Notes: generated by a model not told the origin, from the sequence alone. Shown: positions 25,221 to 37,448, numbered from the stretch's first letter. The stretch is DNA of 64,000 bases from Magicicada septendecula (GCA_034769895.1 CM068367.1:123541927-123605926), one strand, 5' to 3'. Made by a program: numbers and translations.

Positions 25221-25968
25221 AAGTTATTTCGTTCCTTGTACGTATTAATTGCGGTTGTTCTGCCCTGCATCCTTAAGAATTAAAGTCGTACTTATTTGTG
25301 TACAAACAAAGATTCACATCTTCGCCACATAATCTCTACGAGTATGCGCACAAATGCATATATCCATCGTCACCTTATAAACTAAGTTGAACAATTTATT
25401 CCACACTATCACTTGTAGCTCAGCAGTATATTGAGCCGTAGACACTCGGCGGACTAATCTCTAAGATCGAAACGCAACGGTAATTAATTATTACCGCCAA
25501 AGAGAGAAACAACGGGGTTCACTTTAAGGAGGAGGAAAGCTTTCAAGTTGTTGTTACACACACATTATCTGATGCAGAGCAACTTAATGGATGGATCAGC
25601 CGCTACCATCCCATGCGAATTACCGCTGCGGTAGTTCCTGTACACGGGGGAATTAAGCCGTTGGTTGTGTAGTGGCGTGCTTCACACAGCGTAGTCTGCG
25701 TGGCGTTTGTCGTCGAAACTTATAGTGCGCCTGTTGTGTTTTTCATAGTGTTTTTTATTTGTTTGCTACAGCCTGTGTTTTATAGGGTAACTAAAGTGTT
25801 AAGTTTTTGTGAAAACTTTTTTCGCCCCCTTGGCATGAAAGAGAAATCGTACGCTACAATTTATGAAAGTTTTATAGAAACGTTAATATTTTGCTGTGAG
25901 TATGCTATGCTAGAGTCTCTGTGAGCGAAACAAAGTGTATATATTATGTATATATACATCCTACCAGG
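25221..25968. other. Unassigned sequence with GC-balanced block
   Basis: At 25430-25680 composition is balanced and includes GGTAATTAATTATTACC, a perfect palindrome with a homeodomain-type TAATTA core, and CCGCTGCGGTAG. No frame or repeat was recognised. A regulatory or conserved non-coding element is possible but not shown. Confidence 0.3.
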
Positions 25969-26090
25969 CTGAGGATGGGAACAATATGTTTTCCGAAACA
26001 TGTCCCAAATAAAGGAAAAAACATCTTGAAGTAGAGTAATTACAAATTTTAAATATACAACATATTGTAGCATTACCGAAATCTACATTG
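25960..26090 (+). repeat. Penelope-like tail repeat, copy 1
   Basis: CTGAGGATGGGAACAATATG then TTTTCCGAAACATGTCCCAA, AAATAAAGGAAAAAACATCTTGA and a TAATTACAAATTTTAAATATA stretch. It aligns with the copies at 28902-29040 and 40950-41095 and inverted at 28320-28410. The stem GGGAAC/GTTTTCC keeps pairing although its sequence differs from the other copies. Confidence 0.7.
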
Positions 26091-28299
26091 CTAAAGGCTA
26101 CTATTAATAAAACATAATATGAATGGCACAGAAATAGAAACAATTATTATTATTATTATTAAGTAAAAAAGAGGTAAACAGAACCCAGCCATTATAGTTA
26201 AAGAATAGAGAATCGACTGAGTGAATACAGTAAAAGAGAGAAGGCCCAAATTGAAAGAAAAAGGTATAACAAACTAACACACCATACCTACTAAATGACA
26301 TGACAATGATCACAAACTAGAAAACTAGACTTAAATTAAACACTACCCAGATAGACTAGGAGCATGAAATAGAAGTACAGTAATATAATAAACAAGAAGT
26401 ACAATACAACATTGTAGTAGAACTAATGTATGTTAAATAGATGAAATTAAAAGTAACTAATGTAATGTAATCAAAGGTAGAATAAAAATAACAGTGTCAA
26501 GGTGGTAAATAGTGAATCATAATAAGTATTAATCCCACAGACAATATGGTGAGGAGGAATACCAAATATAGGTAAAGACAGACCAAAATGGACTGTGAAC
26601 AAAAAAAAAAGAATATTGTTATTAGTTAAACATATTAACAGTTGTTTAAAAGTGTGTTTATTGTTTAGAATTATTTGAATCTTGAGTCATGAAGACATGA
26701 CTTTAAGTTAAGATGTTTGTTTTAATTTAATGAATAAATGTTATTAGAAGATAAGGAATGTATTGAGGTCAGATAATAACACCCAAAATGCCATATCAAT
26801 TAATCGTAAGGTCTTAAATCACAAAAAAATATTTATTTAGTCACACATAAAGGTCATGAGGGATATCAAATTGTTTGTAATTTTACGAGGAAAAACAAAA
26901 TGTAAATTATGTTAAGCATAAATAAGTGATAATTAAGGAGTAATTTAGAGTGTAAGATATAAAAATAATGTATTTTTAATAACCAGGGTCATGTGACCTC
27001 TGAACCTAACAGAATGGACCAGTAGGGGTTATAGAATTTTGGGCAAGCTAGTCGAAAAAAGATGAAAATAAAAAACACTTTATTGTTAGCCACGAGAGAG
27101 ATCAGTTTAATTCTGTGCGACTAGATGTGAAAAAAATATAAAAAGGAATCTAATCCGAGAAAGGAAGACAATTTTATAAAAAAGAAAATAATATCAAAAA
27201 ATATAATTAAATCTAATATTGAAGGAAGATATAACTAAAGTACGAAAAAACAAACGAAAAGAAGAAACAATAAAGCTAAATTATAAAAAGTGAAGTATTC
27301 CTACAGTTGACTAACTTACAGGTAACATTGTCCAATCTACGATTTATAACTAACAACGCTAAGAACAACCCAAACAACACCTCCAACCTACAAAACACTT
27401 TTGAAAGAAAGAAAATATAATTTATAAACAGTGAACACTTAGTGAACGTTATTTTATTAAGAAAAAACTGGTGTTAAACCATTTTCACATAAAATCAGTG
27501 TAGCGACCAGCCGTCATGTTGTCTTTATGATTACTGAAGGACCATGATGCATTCCGGCATTAGACTGAATGAAAAGATTTATTGCATTACATTTTTAATT
27601 TTATTTACTATTATTTCTGTTGTGTTAGATAATAAGTATGACAATATTTGTACTGTAATGTACTTCTTGTTAACCGTAATGAACTTTGCATAGCAGTCTA
27701 AAGAACTCAAACATTATAATATTAATTGAAGAAAGTAAGAAATCGACCCGAGAGACGGAATCGATCCGTGCTATGGTTAATTTCGAGCATATAACTTGCA
27801 ATTGAAATTAAACCAAATAAATACTGAACATTATTATCAATTGTAATTCAATGTGTTTTTATTTATCAAACAGATTAAGATAAGAGGGTTATCACTGAAC
27901 GAACAAGTCCAAGACGACGTCGGCGTGTTGTAAATAAAAAAGAAGAAAAATTTACGAAATTAGAAATAACCTCAAAGGGTATATTCGATATGGTAATCGA
28001 GAGTACTCATTAGTAATCTGGTTTTGCATTACAACCGGATTATCCAAACGTCTAAGGCAGATGACGAATAATTTTGTCGGTGAAAAAATAGAAAAAATAT
28101 ATAAAAGAACCCAAAACTGAAAAAAAATAAATAGATATACAATAACTTACATACACGGTTTAAACATTCAACAACCTATACCCAATTAAAAAGTGTTTAT
28201 GATATTACAAATTTACGCCTGCAACGCGGGGACTAAAGAAAAATATTATACCAAGGTAATAATAATTGAAACACGTACACTATGAAAATTACGTTCATA
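26091..28299. other. Unassigned very AT-rich sequence
   Basis: About 2.2 kb with a short (TTA)n at 26143-26160, no coding frame and no clear ends. An ACCGGATTATCCAAACG at 28033-28050 faintly resembles a Tigger end. Confidence 0.45.
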
Positions 28300-29000
28300 T
28301 ACTATATATATATATATATTATACATTTTATAATGACTTTACCTCAATATGTTTCCTCCTTATTTGGAACATGGTTCGGGAAGCCTTGTTCCCATCCTCA
28401 GCCTTCCTAATTTTGAGCCTTGTGAGGTATCTGTTTGTTGGCTGGTTGTTGCTTTGGTTTCCTGTTGGTCTCTGGTGCTGTAAATTGGAATTATTGTGTG
28501 TGATTGTGGTGTATATATTAGTATATTTTGTGTATTTTCTATGTTGAGTGGTTTGAAAATTGTGTCATGTTTTGTATTGATTTGTATTTGTTCAGGTATT
28601 AGTTTGTTTTGTGTTTTATGTTTGTATATTGTAAATTGTACGGTATAAATGTACCATAATGAATATTTGGGAAAATTTACAATATACAAACATAAAACAC
28701 AAAACAAACTAATACCTGAACAAATACAAATCAATACAAAACATGACACAATTTTCAAACCACTCAACATAGAAAATACTAATACCGTATATACACCACA
28801 ATCACACACAATAATTCCAATTTAAAGCACCAGAGACCAACAGGAAACCAAAGCAACAACCAGCCAACAAACAGATACCTCACAAGGCTCAAACTTAGGA
28901 AGGCTGAGGATGGGAACACAAGGCTTCCCGAAACATGTTCCAAATAAGGAGAAAACATCTTGAGGTAAATACATTATAAAATATATATTATATACATCAA
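28300..29000. mobile_element. ~700-bp foldback of two Penelope-like 3' tails
   Basis: Arms of about 330 bases (28302-28640 and 28675-29000) are near-perfect inverted copies around a ~35-base centre. Read outward from the centre on either strand, each arm begins with the frame FTIYKHKTQNKLIPEQIQIN followed by TKHDTIFKPLNIENT, a stop, then a non-coding tail ending in the CTGAGGATGGGAA-stem-GAAAC motif and AAATAAGGAGAAAACATCTTG. The peptide resembles the end of the GIY-YIG endonuclease of Penelope-like retroelements (pattern EIYKH...LNxQxxF...TLF), which is my inference. Head-to-head tail pairs are a known insertion outcome for that group. The 149-codon minus frame and 93-codon plus frame across it are products of the palindrome. 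Confidence 0.6.
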
Positions 29001-30281
29001 GAAACGGACTGTAGCAGAAAGGGTTTGAATATATATATATTGCAACGGAACATCGCAGAAAGAGTATTTGCTATGACTACATGCTTTTATACCAATTTAT
29101 GACGTTATAGACATGTTGAAAATTGATTTTGTTAAAATTTTGTAAAACAGCTATAAGTTTTGAAATAAGAAATGGGTAATTAACTGTTGTATGTCAAAAT
29201 GCCCATAAATTTATTTTCTGTCATGTCAAGTGCGAATTTAGTGCGCGAGTGCGCGTGTGCGCGTGTTATTCGTATTTACGTGAATAGCTCTGGTGTAAAT
29301 TAACGTATTGAATTGAGGCTTGGACAGCTCATACTTCTAAATTAGCGCTACATTTTTCCTATGTCAAAGACTCAAAACATATTATCTTAATATGTATTTT
29401 TTAACTGAATGCACTTTTCTAAAGAATCCTTGTCTTTTGAAAGTCATGAAACTTTTAGATAAAATCTATACATGCTTTTGCAGTCTTCAGCAAAATTGAT
29501 CAGGACATATGTCTATCTATTTAACCCATCAATCACGTGCTAGGGGTTTCGACCAATCAGAGTCTCCAATTTTCATTCAGATTGGTTCATCGCGAAGGAA
29601 GCTTCGCGCAGTTCTGCCTAACAGCTCAGCCTTAACAGACGTTGCCTCTGTGCGATTTTGTCGTATCAGTATACGTTCTACATAAGAGTTACGAGTACGG
29701 GGTCTTAGCAACGAGTTGCCCTTTTGCTAAAATCTATTGGGTTTTAGAACTCAAATAAATAAAACTATAAATTAAATAGTGCTATCTCGCGCTAGTCAAG
29801 ATTTTCCTCATAGGGTCAGGTGTATTTACCGAAATACATCTGGATGAACGCGAGGAGACATCAAGATACGGGAAGGTGTACGTACAATACACCGAAACTG
29901 CATTAATTAAAATTACACCCATTATCGAGCCCTGAGAATCGAGACAAACTCTATCGGTGAATCGGCGTGCGTGCGTGTGTTGTGGAGAGTTCCACGTGTC
30001 ATCAGTGCAGCAGATTCAGCAGGCGGCGAGAGGTGGCAGTGAAGCGGTTCAGCGGTTTCAAGGGAATTCGACGATCAAGTAAAATAGACTATTAAGAAAG
30101 AGAAACATTCAAATCATTTACAGACACTATTTAAATTAAAATAAATAATTTATGTTCAATACAGACCATATTAAATTTGTTTAAAATAAATACTGTACCT
30201 AACTCCAGATAAAAGACTCTGATATTGTTTTGTTATTAATACTATGCCTTTTATTTGTTTTGTTGCAATATATATATATAT
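29001..30281. other. Unassigned sequence, partly promoter-like
   Basis: The Penelope-like tail runs on to about 29040 and ends in (AT)n and TTGCAACGG. At 29550-29800 a CCAATCAGAG, a CGCGAAGGAAGCTTCGCG hairpin and a later AATAAATAAAA could be parts of an LTR or promoter. At 29960-30070 a GC-richer patch lacks an open frame. The segment ends in the (AT)n in which the LTR element inserted. Confidence 0.3.
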
Positions 30282-33200
30282 TGTAATAAAATAAATAAAT
30301 GAGTGTGTGTTGCTGATATAAGCTATTATGGAGTATGAGACTCCGATGTAATCAAGCCCCGCTGTTTGGGCTAGTCAATTTGTAATAAAATAAGTAAATT
30401 GTAATATAATATGTTTAATTGGTGTGGCTCTCGACGTCTTACTGGCCTGAAACACTTCCTTAAGTTTCCCAGCTGGTCGAGTCCCAATGGTAGCAAGACC
30501 GGTCGAGTAGCGTAAAGTTGATGAAGAAATATATATGCTCAGCTTCACCGAAAGTTTCAAAACAAAAATTATTGTTTTGAAGAAAATTAAAAAAAAATTA
30601 TGTTTATAAAAAAAAAATATTAAAAAAAAAAAATTTAATTTTATTAATTAATTAATTAGGATCAATTAATTAATATAGGGCTGTGAAGTTTTAAACAGTG
30701 TAATGCTCTTCTGAAAATTTTTATTAAAGTTTTAGTATAATTTAAATAATCTATCACCACTCATAAGACTGTCTGTAAACCAATCGATATTTGTTTACCT
30801 TTCTATTTTTTAGGTTATCTTCACTTACGGGTGGTAAAGTCCTTGTAGATTATCAATTAGAATTATATTATTGGTAATTAGTATTATTGAAGAAATAAAG
30901 AACTATTAAGTATTGAAAAGTATTAATGTTTTATTAAGTAACAGCAATATTGACTCTTATCGATTCTCAGGATATCGAAAAAAGTTACAAGTATATGTTA
31001 TAAAAATTATATAGGGTTCTTTAAACAGCCAGTTATTACCAAAGTCAGAGAAATCGGGCTAATATTTAAAAAGTATAACGTTACAATCAAATTAATAGTT
31101 ATTAATAAACACAGACATTGAATAATAAATTGTAAATATAATAATCGTTTTCACCAAACAGCTGTGCTGAACCAAGAAGAGGCACTGGAATTGTCAAAGC
31201 AAATGGCTGCCGTCAAGTCGATGAAAATGTTGCTCGTTGCTGCTGCATTCCAAATAATGTATTTTGACGCAATATTTCTGTTCTCGTGTCCGCAAATCTC
31301 TTGTTATATGTTGTGTAGTGATTCTGGGTTGTATTTAGTGTATCTGTATAATTATTAGTTCAAACACTTTCTCCGATTCCGTCACTAATTTGGTTTAATG
31401 TATTATACAGTTTTCTAGTGTTTTATGGTGTTTTTCGGAGTAGATTTATATTGTTCTGTGTTATGGAGTGTTACTTGATCGTTTCTGTTATAATATGATA
31501 GTTTCAGAAGTATTTTACAAGTCACTCGCGATTTCACAATAACTCACTATACACTCGCTTTGTATGACGATTATAGGTTAGGTTATCCACGTAATTAAAC
31601 GTATGTCATGTTAACCGTTCAACTACCAATAATTAACTAACTGTTTCCTTCAGTTTCAATTAAACTCTTAGCCCATATAATATTATCCTTAACATTGTTC
31701 AAAAATATTTTCACATCCTGTGTACATTTTACTATTTCACTATATGAATGCCTAAACTTTGGTTATTTGTCAATTTTATTCACTAGATTTGATTTAAATT
31801 AATCTTTCATTTCATTCAGCTTATTTTCAGATTAAATAATGCCATTTTATAGTGTTTTCTGTCCAAAAAATAGTAATTTCACTTTCAGTTTGGTATACTG
31901 TGAAGAGTCAAAACATCAAAATTTACTTCCTGTCATTATATAAATTCAGCCATTTTATCAGTTATATTTAATATTAATAATCCTATATTGTATCAAAAGG
32001 TTCATATTCCCTTATTTTCTGGTAATTAATTGAATTAGTTGTATTCGGAAACATTATTCTGAAATATATGACTCCCATGTCCAAATTTCTGAGTTGAGTC
32101 ATTCTCATTTTTATTCATAATTCTGAATATAATTTATTAAAATCTCTCTAAATGGTATGTGCAATTATATGGCATGATCTCAAGTTTATTTTGTCTAAAC
32201 CCCTTTTGTTTATTTGCATTTAAATGAGCAATTTCTCTGTTTTGATGGAGTTTGGTTTCCATTCTTTTGGGCCTATGATTTTTTAACAATTTTTCTTACA
32301 AAATAATTTACAAACAAATATATGATGTGTGATACCCTCTCTGACTTTTACATATAGTCTTATAAATTAAACATGTTTTCAAATTACACAATAACAATTA
32401 GTATTGATTACAATACAAATAATAGTTAAAACAAAATAAAGAATATTTTTTTTTTTAAATAAATGGTTGTCTTCAAGTCAGACATTTTGCAACAAAATTC
32501 CCATTTCCAACATGGAAATATGGTTTACAACAAAGGTTTTGTACTAACTAACATCTTAATTACTCTCTACTATTTACAAGTGGTAACTATTTTTATAGTT
32601 CTGATGTTAGTTGTTTCAGACCCAAACAAATGGCCTTATATCTAAAACATTTTTAAACATTCTTGTACTATATACATTAAAACCTTATATTTATATTCTT
32701 ATTTCTAACTATTATTATAAGTAGGATTCTACAGTTTTTATACTGTCTTTTACATTGTCTTTGGGGAATTGTACCCTGTCATTAACAAATAAATAGTATG
32801 AACCGTTCACAAAGCACTATGAAATCTGTTTTTCTTTTTTCATGTAAAACAAAAATGTTATTTTAAACAGATTCATGTCTTATGAACAACATATTGTCAC
32901 CGTACACATTTTAAGTCATTGAAAAATGCATATTTCATTGCATCCAATGTTTGTGATTGCCAAGAATGAAACACAAGGTTCATTTTTTATAATACCCAAA
33001 ACTATCACTGGTTCACTTTCACTTATATATTATGTTAATGCTAAATGGTCGTATAGTCTTATTAACATAATAAATTGGTTAGCGTTTTTTCAATGGAGAT
33101 TTGTTCCATGGGTACTATATTATTGTTTCATCTTAGTTCACAGGAAACTTTTACTTTGTTCACTTCTCTTTCTTAAATTTATATACATGTGGTTTTTATT

Positions 33201-33722
33201 TCGTTATACTTTTGTTTTTAGATATTTATTTTGGGGATATAGGGATTTGGGTGTCTTTTATAAGAGCATGACATCTTCTTCAGGATGCTGCCCTCTTCTT
33301 CTTTCTTCAGTCTTCTTTTCTCCTGCCTTCTGGGACTGGTATCTTCTCCATCTTCTTCTTGAATTCAGAAATACACAACCTGTATTGGTTGATCTTGGCT
33401 TATTTTAGGGTTTCTATTCTATTTATTCTCCCTCGTTGTGGGTTTGGTCATATTGTGTACTGCTTTGTTATTTACTATTTTACCTTCCTGGGTTATACCT
33501 TGAAAACCTTTGGTTATGAGACTGGTCTTGGATGACTCATCACTAGTAACTCCTTTTATTTTAACTTGTATTTTCTTTATAATAATGATTTCTTTCCACA
33601 GTTGCTATGAATTAATTAATTTATATTAAACTTAATGCTTTCTTCCAAATTTAAACATTATAACTTCATTATTCTAATGATCAATTGCCATTCAATATTA
33701 TGCATACATCTGTCACGCTACA
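30282..33722 (-). repeat. 3' LTR of the minus-strand element
   Basis: 3,441 bases, almost identical to 37471-40914. In element sense a TATAAAAG lies about 460 bases from the LTR start (near 33258-33266 on the plus strand), with AATAAA soon after. A less AT-rich patch around 31160-31265 reads, antisense to the element, as VLNQEEALELSKQMAAVKSM after a CACCAAACAG acceptor-like site. A 160-codon antisense frame at 32926-33408 is also shared by the other LTR. Neither frame has a recognised domain. Confidence 0.9.
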
Positions 33723-33736
33723 GATTGCTCTCCTCC
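33723..33736 (-). other. Candidate polypurine tract
   Basis: In element sense GGAGGAGAGCAATC directly precedes the TG of the 3' LTR. It is purine-rich apart from three pyrimidines, and its position is right for plus-strand priming. Confidence 0.5.
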
Positions 33737-35214
33737 AGAAGTAATTATTTCAGACATGTTTATGGATGAAATAATTTCTTATGATAATTTCATCATTTCT
33801 TATAATTCATTTTCTTCTCCATTTTTATATCGACTTTTTTATATTAGAGTTTTATTAATTTTATATATATGGTTACTTGTCTTACTACTGATCCTTTTCG
33901 GATAGTTAGTGTCTTCTGAGATATATTATAATTGTAATACATTTTCTTTCTATATCAACTTCGTGTTGTATCCTTGGGATATTAATTCCCTAACATTCCC
34001 TATCACGTGGGCTGGGGCAGATCAGAGGGGCACTGTACGCTACTTCTCTGCTGGCCATACACCACTTCTATAAATTGAGTACAGGGGCATATCCATCCCT
34101 GCTCAAAAAACATAATGCTGCTGGAATTATCTTCAGTCAGTCATCGAATAAATAAATAAAAGTAGTCTCATTTCGACTAATAAAAATATCTTTGGATTCT
34201 CCACTTCGTAGTCTCTCAGATTATCTCACATTTTCTATCTTAATAAATCTTCATAATCATTATTATACTCATTACATATATATTTTTCCAAAACTCTTAA
34301 CTTGTCTGATATATTTAATTTAATTATGGTTGAAAACCTTTCTTTTAATAATTCTGGTTACTGTTTACAGTGTAACTCTCTTTCTTCTTCATCTGAATTC
34401 TCTTTATACTTTCTTCTGGTTATTCATAGTATTAGCATGGTCTTTATAAATAGTCTTTCGTATTCATTATTTGAATGGTCTTAATATATTATATTTAATT
34501 TTTTAACATTGTATCTTAACATTAGATATACAGGTTGTTATATTGATCATTTTATTTAAACATTTTGGTTCTTTCCTTTCTCTTAGAAAGTTATTAATCT
34601 GCCTTCGCATTCATTAACATTAATTCATTTATATTATATTTCATGTGGTATTTCTTCTCTTTGCATTTCATATAGGTCTTATTATTATCATTTGTTCAAA
34701 ATCATCTTCTCCATATGTTTGGTATGAGTTGTTCTTCTTTGCTCTTAATTAACTGTTTTCATTATCGTTTCATAGGTAATTAGTCTCTTTGCTTCCAAAT
34801 TTGTTTCTTTTTTCTCTGGCATATTACACTCTTTTTTGTTATTCTTCTCTACTCCTTCAAATGCTATTGTGAATGTCTAGCATTTATTCTGGATTAACGT
34901 TAATTCTCTTTTCTGAATTAATCACTTTATTTTCTTCTCAATTCAATCATAATTGACACATAATTATTTTTTGGAACTTGGTTAGTTTTAATGTAAAATT
35001 CAAACTATTCTTTTTATTTAATTGAAAAATATTTCTCATAAATCCTTGTAATATGTTGATCTTATCTTGTTTCAAAGTACTGACGTTCTATCAACATTCA
35101 AATTCTGTTTAATTCATTTATTCCCAGAATTGTTTATAGTAATGTGATCTTACTATTATCTCTGAATGTTTTGGTATTTCTCCAAATTTTAATTTTAAAT
35201 TTTTTAATAATTAA
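33737..35214. other. Element interior, no coding seen
   Basis: AT-rich interior of the LTR element between the polypurine tract and the tandem array. No pol-type motif was found on either strand. The short frames present are composition artefacts. Confidence 0.6.
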
Positions 35215-35715
35215 GTTCAAAATTCTCTCTCTTTCTCTTTCTTCCATAAAGTTTTGTTCTAAATTATCAGGTTGTAGTAAGAAGTACTTACTCAATTTAA
35301 AATTTTTATAATTATATTTCAATTCAAAAGTCTTTCTTTTCCTTTCTTCCATAAAGTTTGTTCCAAAATTATTAGGTTGTAAGATGTACTTACATTATTT
35401 TAAAATTTTTTAAAATTAATTAAAAAATTCTTTTAATTCTCCAGAATGTTCTTCTCAAAATATTAGGTTGTAAGATGTACTTACATTATTTTAAAATTTT
35501 TTCAATATAAATTCTAAATTCCTTCTTCTTATAATTCTCCAGAATGTTCTTCTCAAAATATTAGGTTGTAAGATGTACTTACATTATTTTAGGATTTTTA
35601 AAAATATAAATTCTAAATTCCTTCTTCTTATAATTCTCCAAAATGTTCTTCTCAAAATATTAGGTTGTAAGATGTACTTACATTATTTTAAAATTTTTTT
35701 AAAATTAAAATATAT
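35215..35715. repeat. ~98-bp tandem array inside the LTR element
   Basis: About five units, each with AATGTTCTTCTCAAAATATT, then AGGTTGTAAGATGTACTTAC and an ATTATTTTAAAATTTTT end. The three units from about 35437 to 35715 are the most alike; the first two are diverged and shorter. Internal tandem arrays between gag and the 3' LTR occur in several LTR families. Confidence 0.85.
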
Positions 35716-36190
35716 ATAAATTCAAAATTCTAAAACTCACAACTCATTCTTCATAATATTTCTTCATAGAAGCTTGATTGTACACTCCTTTGATTTTTCC
35801 TGAAACGATTTCCTTCAACTCATATGTATTGTTATGTTTATCATTTACCACAACATATGGGCATATATTGTACTCTACACTGGCCCATATTATTTATACT
35901 TTTGTAAGTTGATCTTCTCTTTTTCTTTCCTTATAAATGCCTTTTCTTTTCTATATACCCAGGAAGATGGACGATTTTCTTTATGTCGTTCCATTGCTCA
36001 TATTCTTATTTATTTATAATGTGCATTTTCTTAAATAGTCTTCATTCATAAAAACCCAGTTTTGTTTCTATGTTTTATTCTCCATATCATTTCCTTTCAA
36101 TGATATTTATTCCGTCTCCTTCAACATTGTTTTTCGCCGTAGTCGGTTATCATGATCCGTCCCTTTTCTTGATGTCGTGTGGTATTTGTG

Positions 36191-37402
36191 TCAACCAGGG
36201 TCCATCATCTCAGTTGCTCTTATAAAATTTACCCTAGGGCGCGACACTTGGTTATTATTACTGTTATTATTGTTATTACTAAAGTTATAATTATAGTAAT
36301 TTCGGTTAGGTGGGTAAGGGCTGTCACCATTATTGTTGGGATATGGATTTCTCTGACCGTATGGGACGTTATTATGTTGGTATAAATTGTTTCTATTGTA
36401 TGAATAGGGGTTGTTATCCCTAATGCCGTTAAAATTACTGCTAAACTGGTCATTACGCGGCGGGTTGTTAGGGCCGTCGTAATTACTGGGCTGGCTCCCT
36501 CTATCATCATATTGTATACACCAATACTTCTCTGGTCCATGTTTTGTGTTACCTGACAAATATATGTGAGGATCTTCATCTGGGTTATCACTTATTATTT
36601 GTTTATCTGAAACACCATAAGCTCGTTTACCATCACATATCCACTCTGAAGGAATATATTTTAGTCTAACCGTACCCTGGAACTGTTCTGGATGGCACAC
36701 TAATGGAATACATTCTGGTGATTCATCTGTGCCGTCATTACAGTCTGGTACGATATCACATTTCCATCTTTCTGAAATCCACTGTCCAGTCTTGCGCTGA
36801 AATTGATCTGGTCCACATGTTGTATTCTGTTTATCTCTGGTCCTTTCCCATTGGTAGACTACTGTCTTGTGGTAAATTATTTCTGAAATTACTTCGATTC
36901 TCCTTCTGTAATTCCTGGAATTCATGATGTCTTTGTCATAGGTAATTGGGATATTATTGCCATCAATTAATCCATGTTTCATCATCTCCAACTCTTCCTT
37001 CGTTTTTATTACATTTCTTGGATATATTTTTCTCATCCTTGATTCTCCTTCCCTTTGTTTAATATCTTCCTGGTTTCGGTTAGTTTCAATTTCAGGTACC
37101 ACCATTATATCTTCCTGCGTTTTATTATTTAGTACTTCTTCTGGTTCTGGTTGGCTATCTTCCTTTTTTAATCTGTCCTCTCTTATTTCTTTAATCCATT
37201 TTTGATGCTCCTCTTCCCTTTTTAATCTGTTCTCTCTTATTTCCTTATTCTCGTCATCTAGTTTCTTGTTCATCTCACCCAGTGTCTCCATTATTTGTTG
37301 GAACATTTTCCTTATCTCAACCATTTCTTCTGGTGTAGGTTCTTTCATTTTGCTTGTTGTTGTCCCCTTTTCTCTGGCTTTGTAGCTGTTGCCTAGCTCC
37401 AA
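36191..37402 (-). CDS. Gag-position protein with LDLa-type cysteine modules
   Basis: A 403-residue open frame that begins about 45 bases inside the primer-binding site, the normal place for gag. Residues ~20-85 are a highly charged coiled coil (IRENRLKREEEHQKW repeated in variant form as IREDRLKKE). Residues ~86-190 are acidic then basic with no known fold. Residues 196-231 end WKCDIVPDCNDGTDESPEC, which carries the calcium-binding WxCDxxxDCxDGxDE signature of LDL-receptor class A repeats. Residues ~236-278 (CHPEQFQ...IPSEWICDG...SDNPDED) look like a second, divergent module. Residues ~296-385 are a disordered Asn/Tyr/Pro/Arg-rich tail. No CCHC knuckle or major-homology region was seen, so calling it gag is based on position. 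LDLa modules normally sit in extracellular proteins; their presence here suggests capture from a host gene. It reads through whole. Confidence 0.75.
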   Translation of the reverse strand: MELGNSYKAREKGTTTSKMKEPTPEEMVEIRKMFQQIMETLGEMNKKLDDENKEIRENRLKREEEHQKWIKEIREDRLKKEDSQPEPEEVLNNKTQEDIMVVPEIETNRNQEDIKQREGESRMRKIYPRNVIKTKEELEMMKHGLIDGNNIPITYDKDIMNSRNYRRRIEVISEIIYHKTVVYQWERTRDKQNTTCGPDQFQRKTGQWISERWKCDIVPDCNDGTDESPECIPLVCHPEQFQGTVRLKYIPSEWICDGKRAYGVSDKQIISDNPDEDPHIYLSGNTKHGPEKYWCIQYDDRGSQPSNYDGPNNPPRNDQFSSNFNGIRDNNPYSYNRNNLYQHNNVPYGQRNPYPNNNGDSPYPPNRNYYNYNFSNNNNNSNNNQVSRPRVNFIRATEMMDPG

Positions 37403-37448
37403 CTAGTGATTGGGCAGAATGTATTGGCCTTCCAATCGCTAATTAAAG

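Noticed and set aside
28033-28050. ACCGGATTATCCAAACG as a Tigger end
   Set aside because: No CAGT terminus or TA flank adjoins it and there is no partner.
28360-28809. 149-codon minus-strand frame as a membrane protein
   Set aside because: It crosses the palindrome: its first half is the antisense of one arm and its second half is the other arm's Penelope-like end.
36229-36591. 120-codon minus-strand frame rich in Thr and Ile
   Set aside because: It overlaps the gag-like ORF in another frame and its composition is only the Asn/Tyr codons read out of phase.
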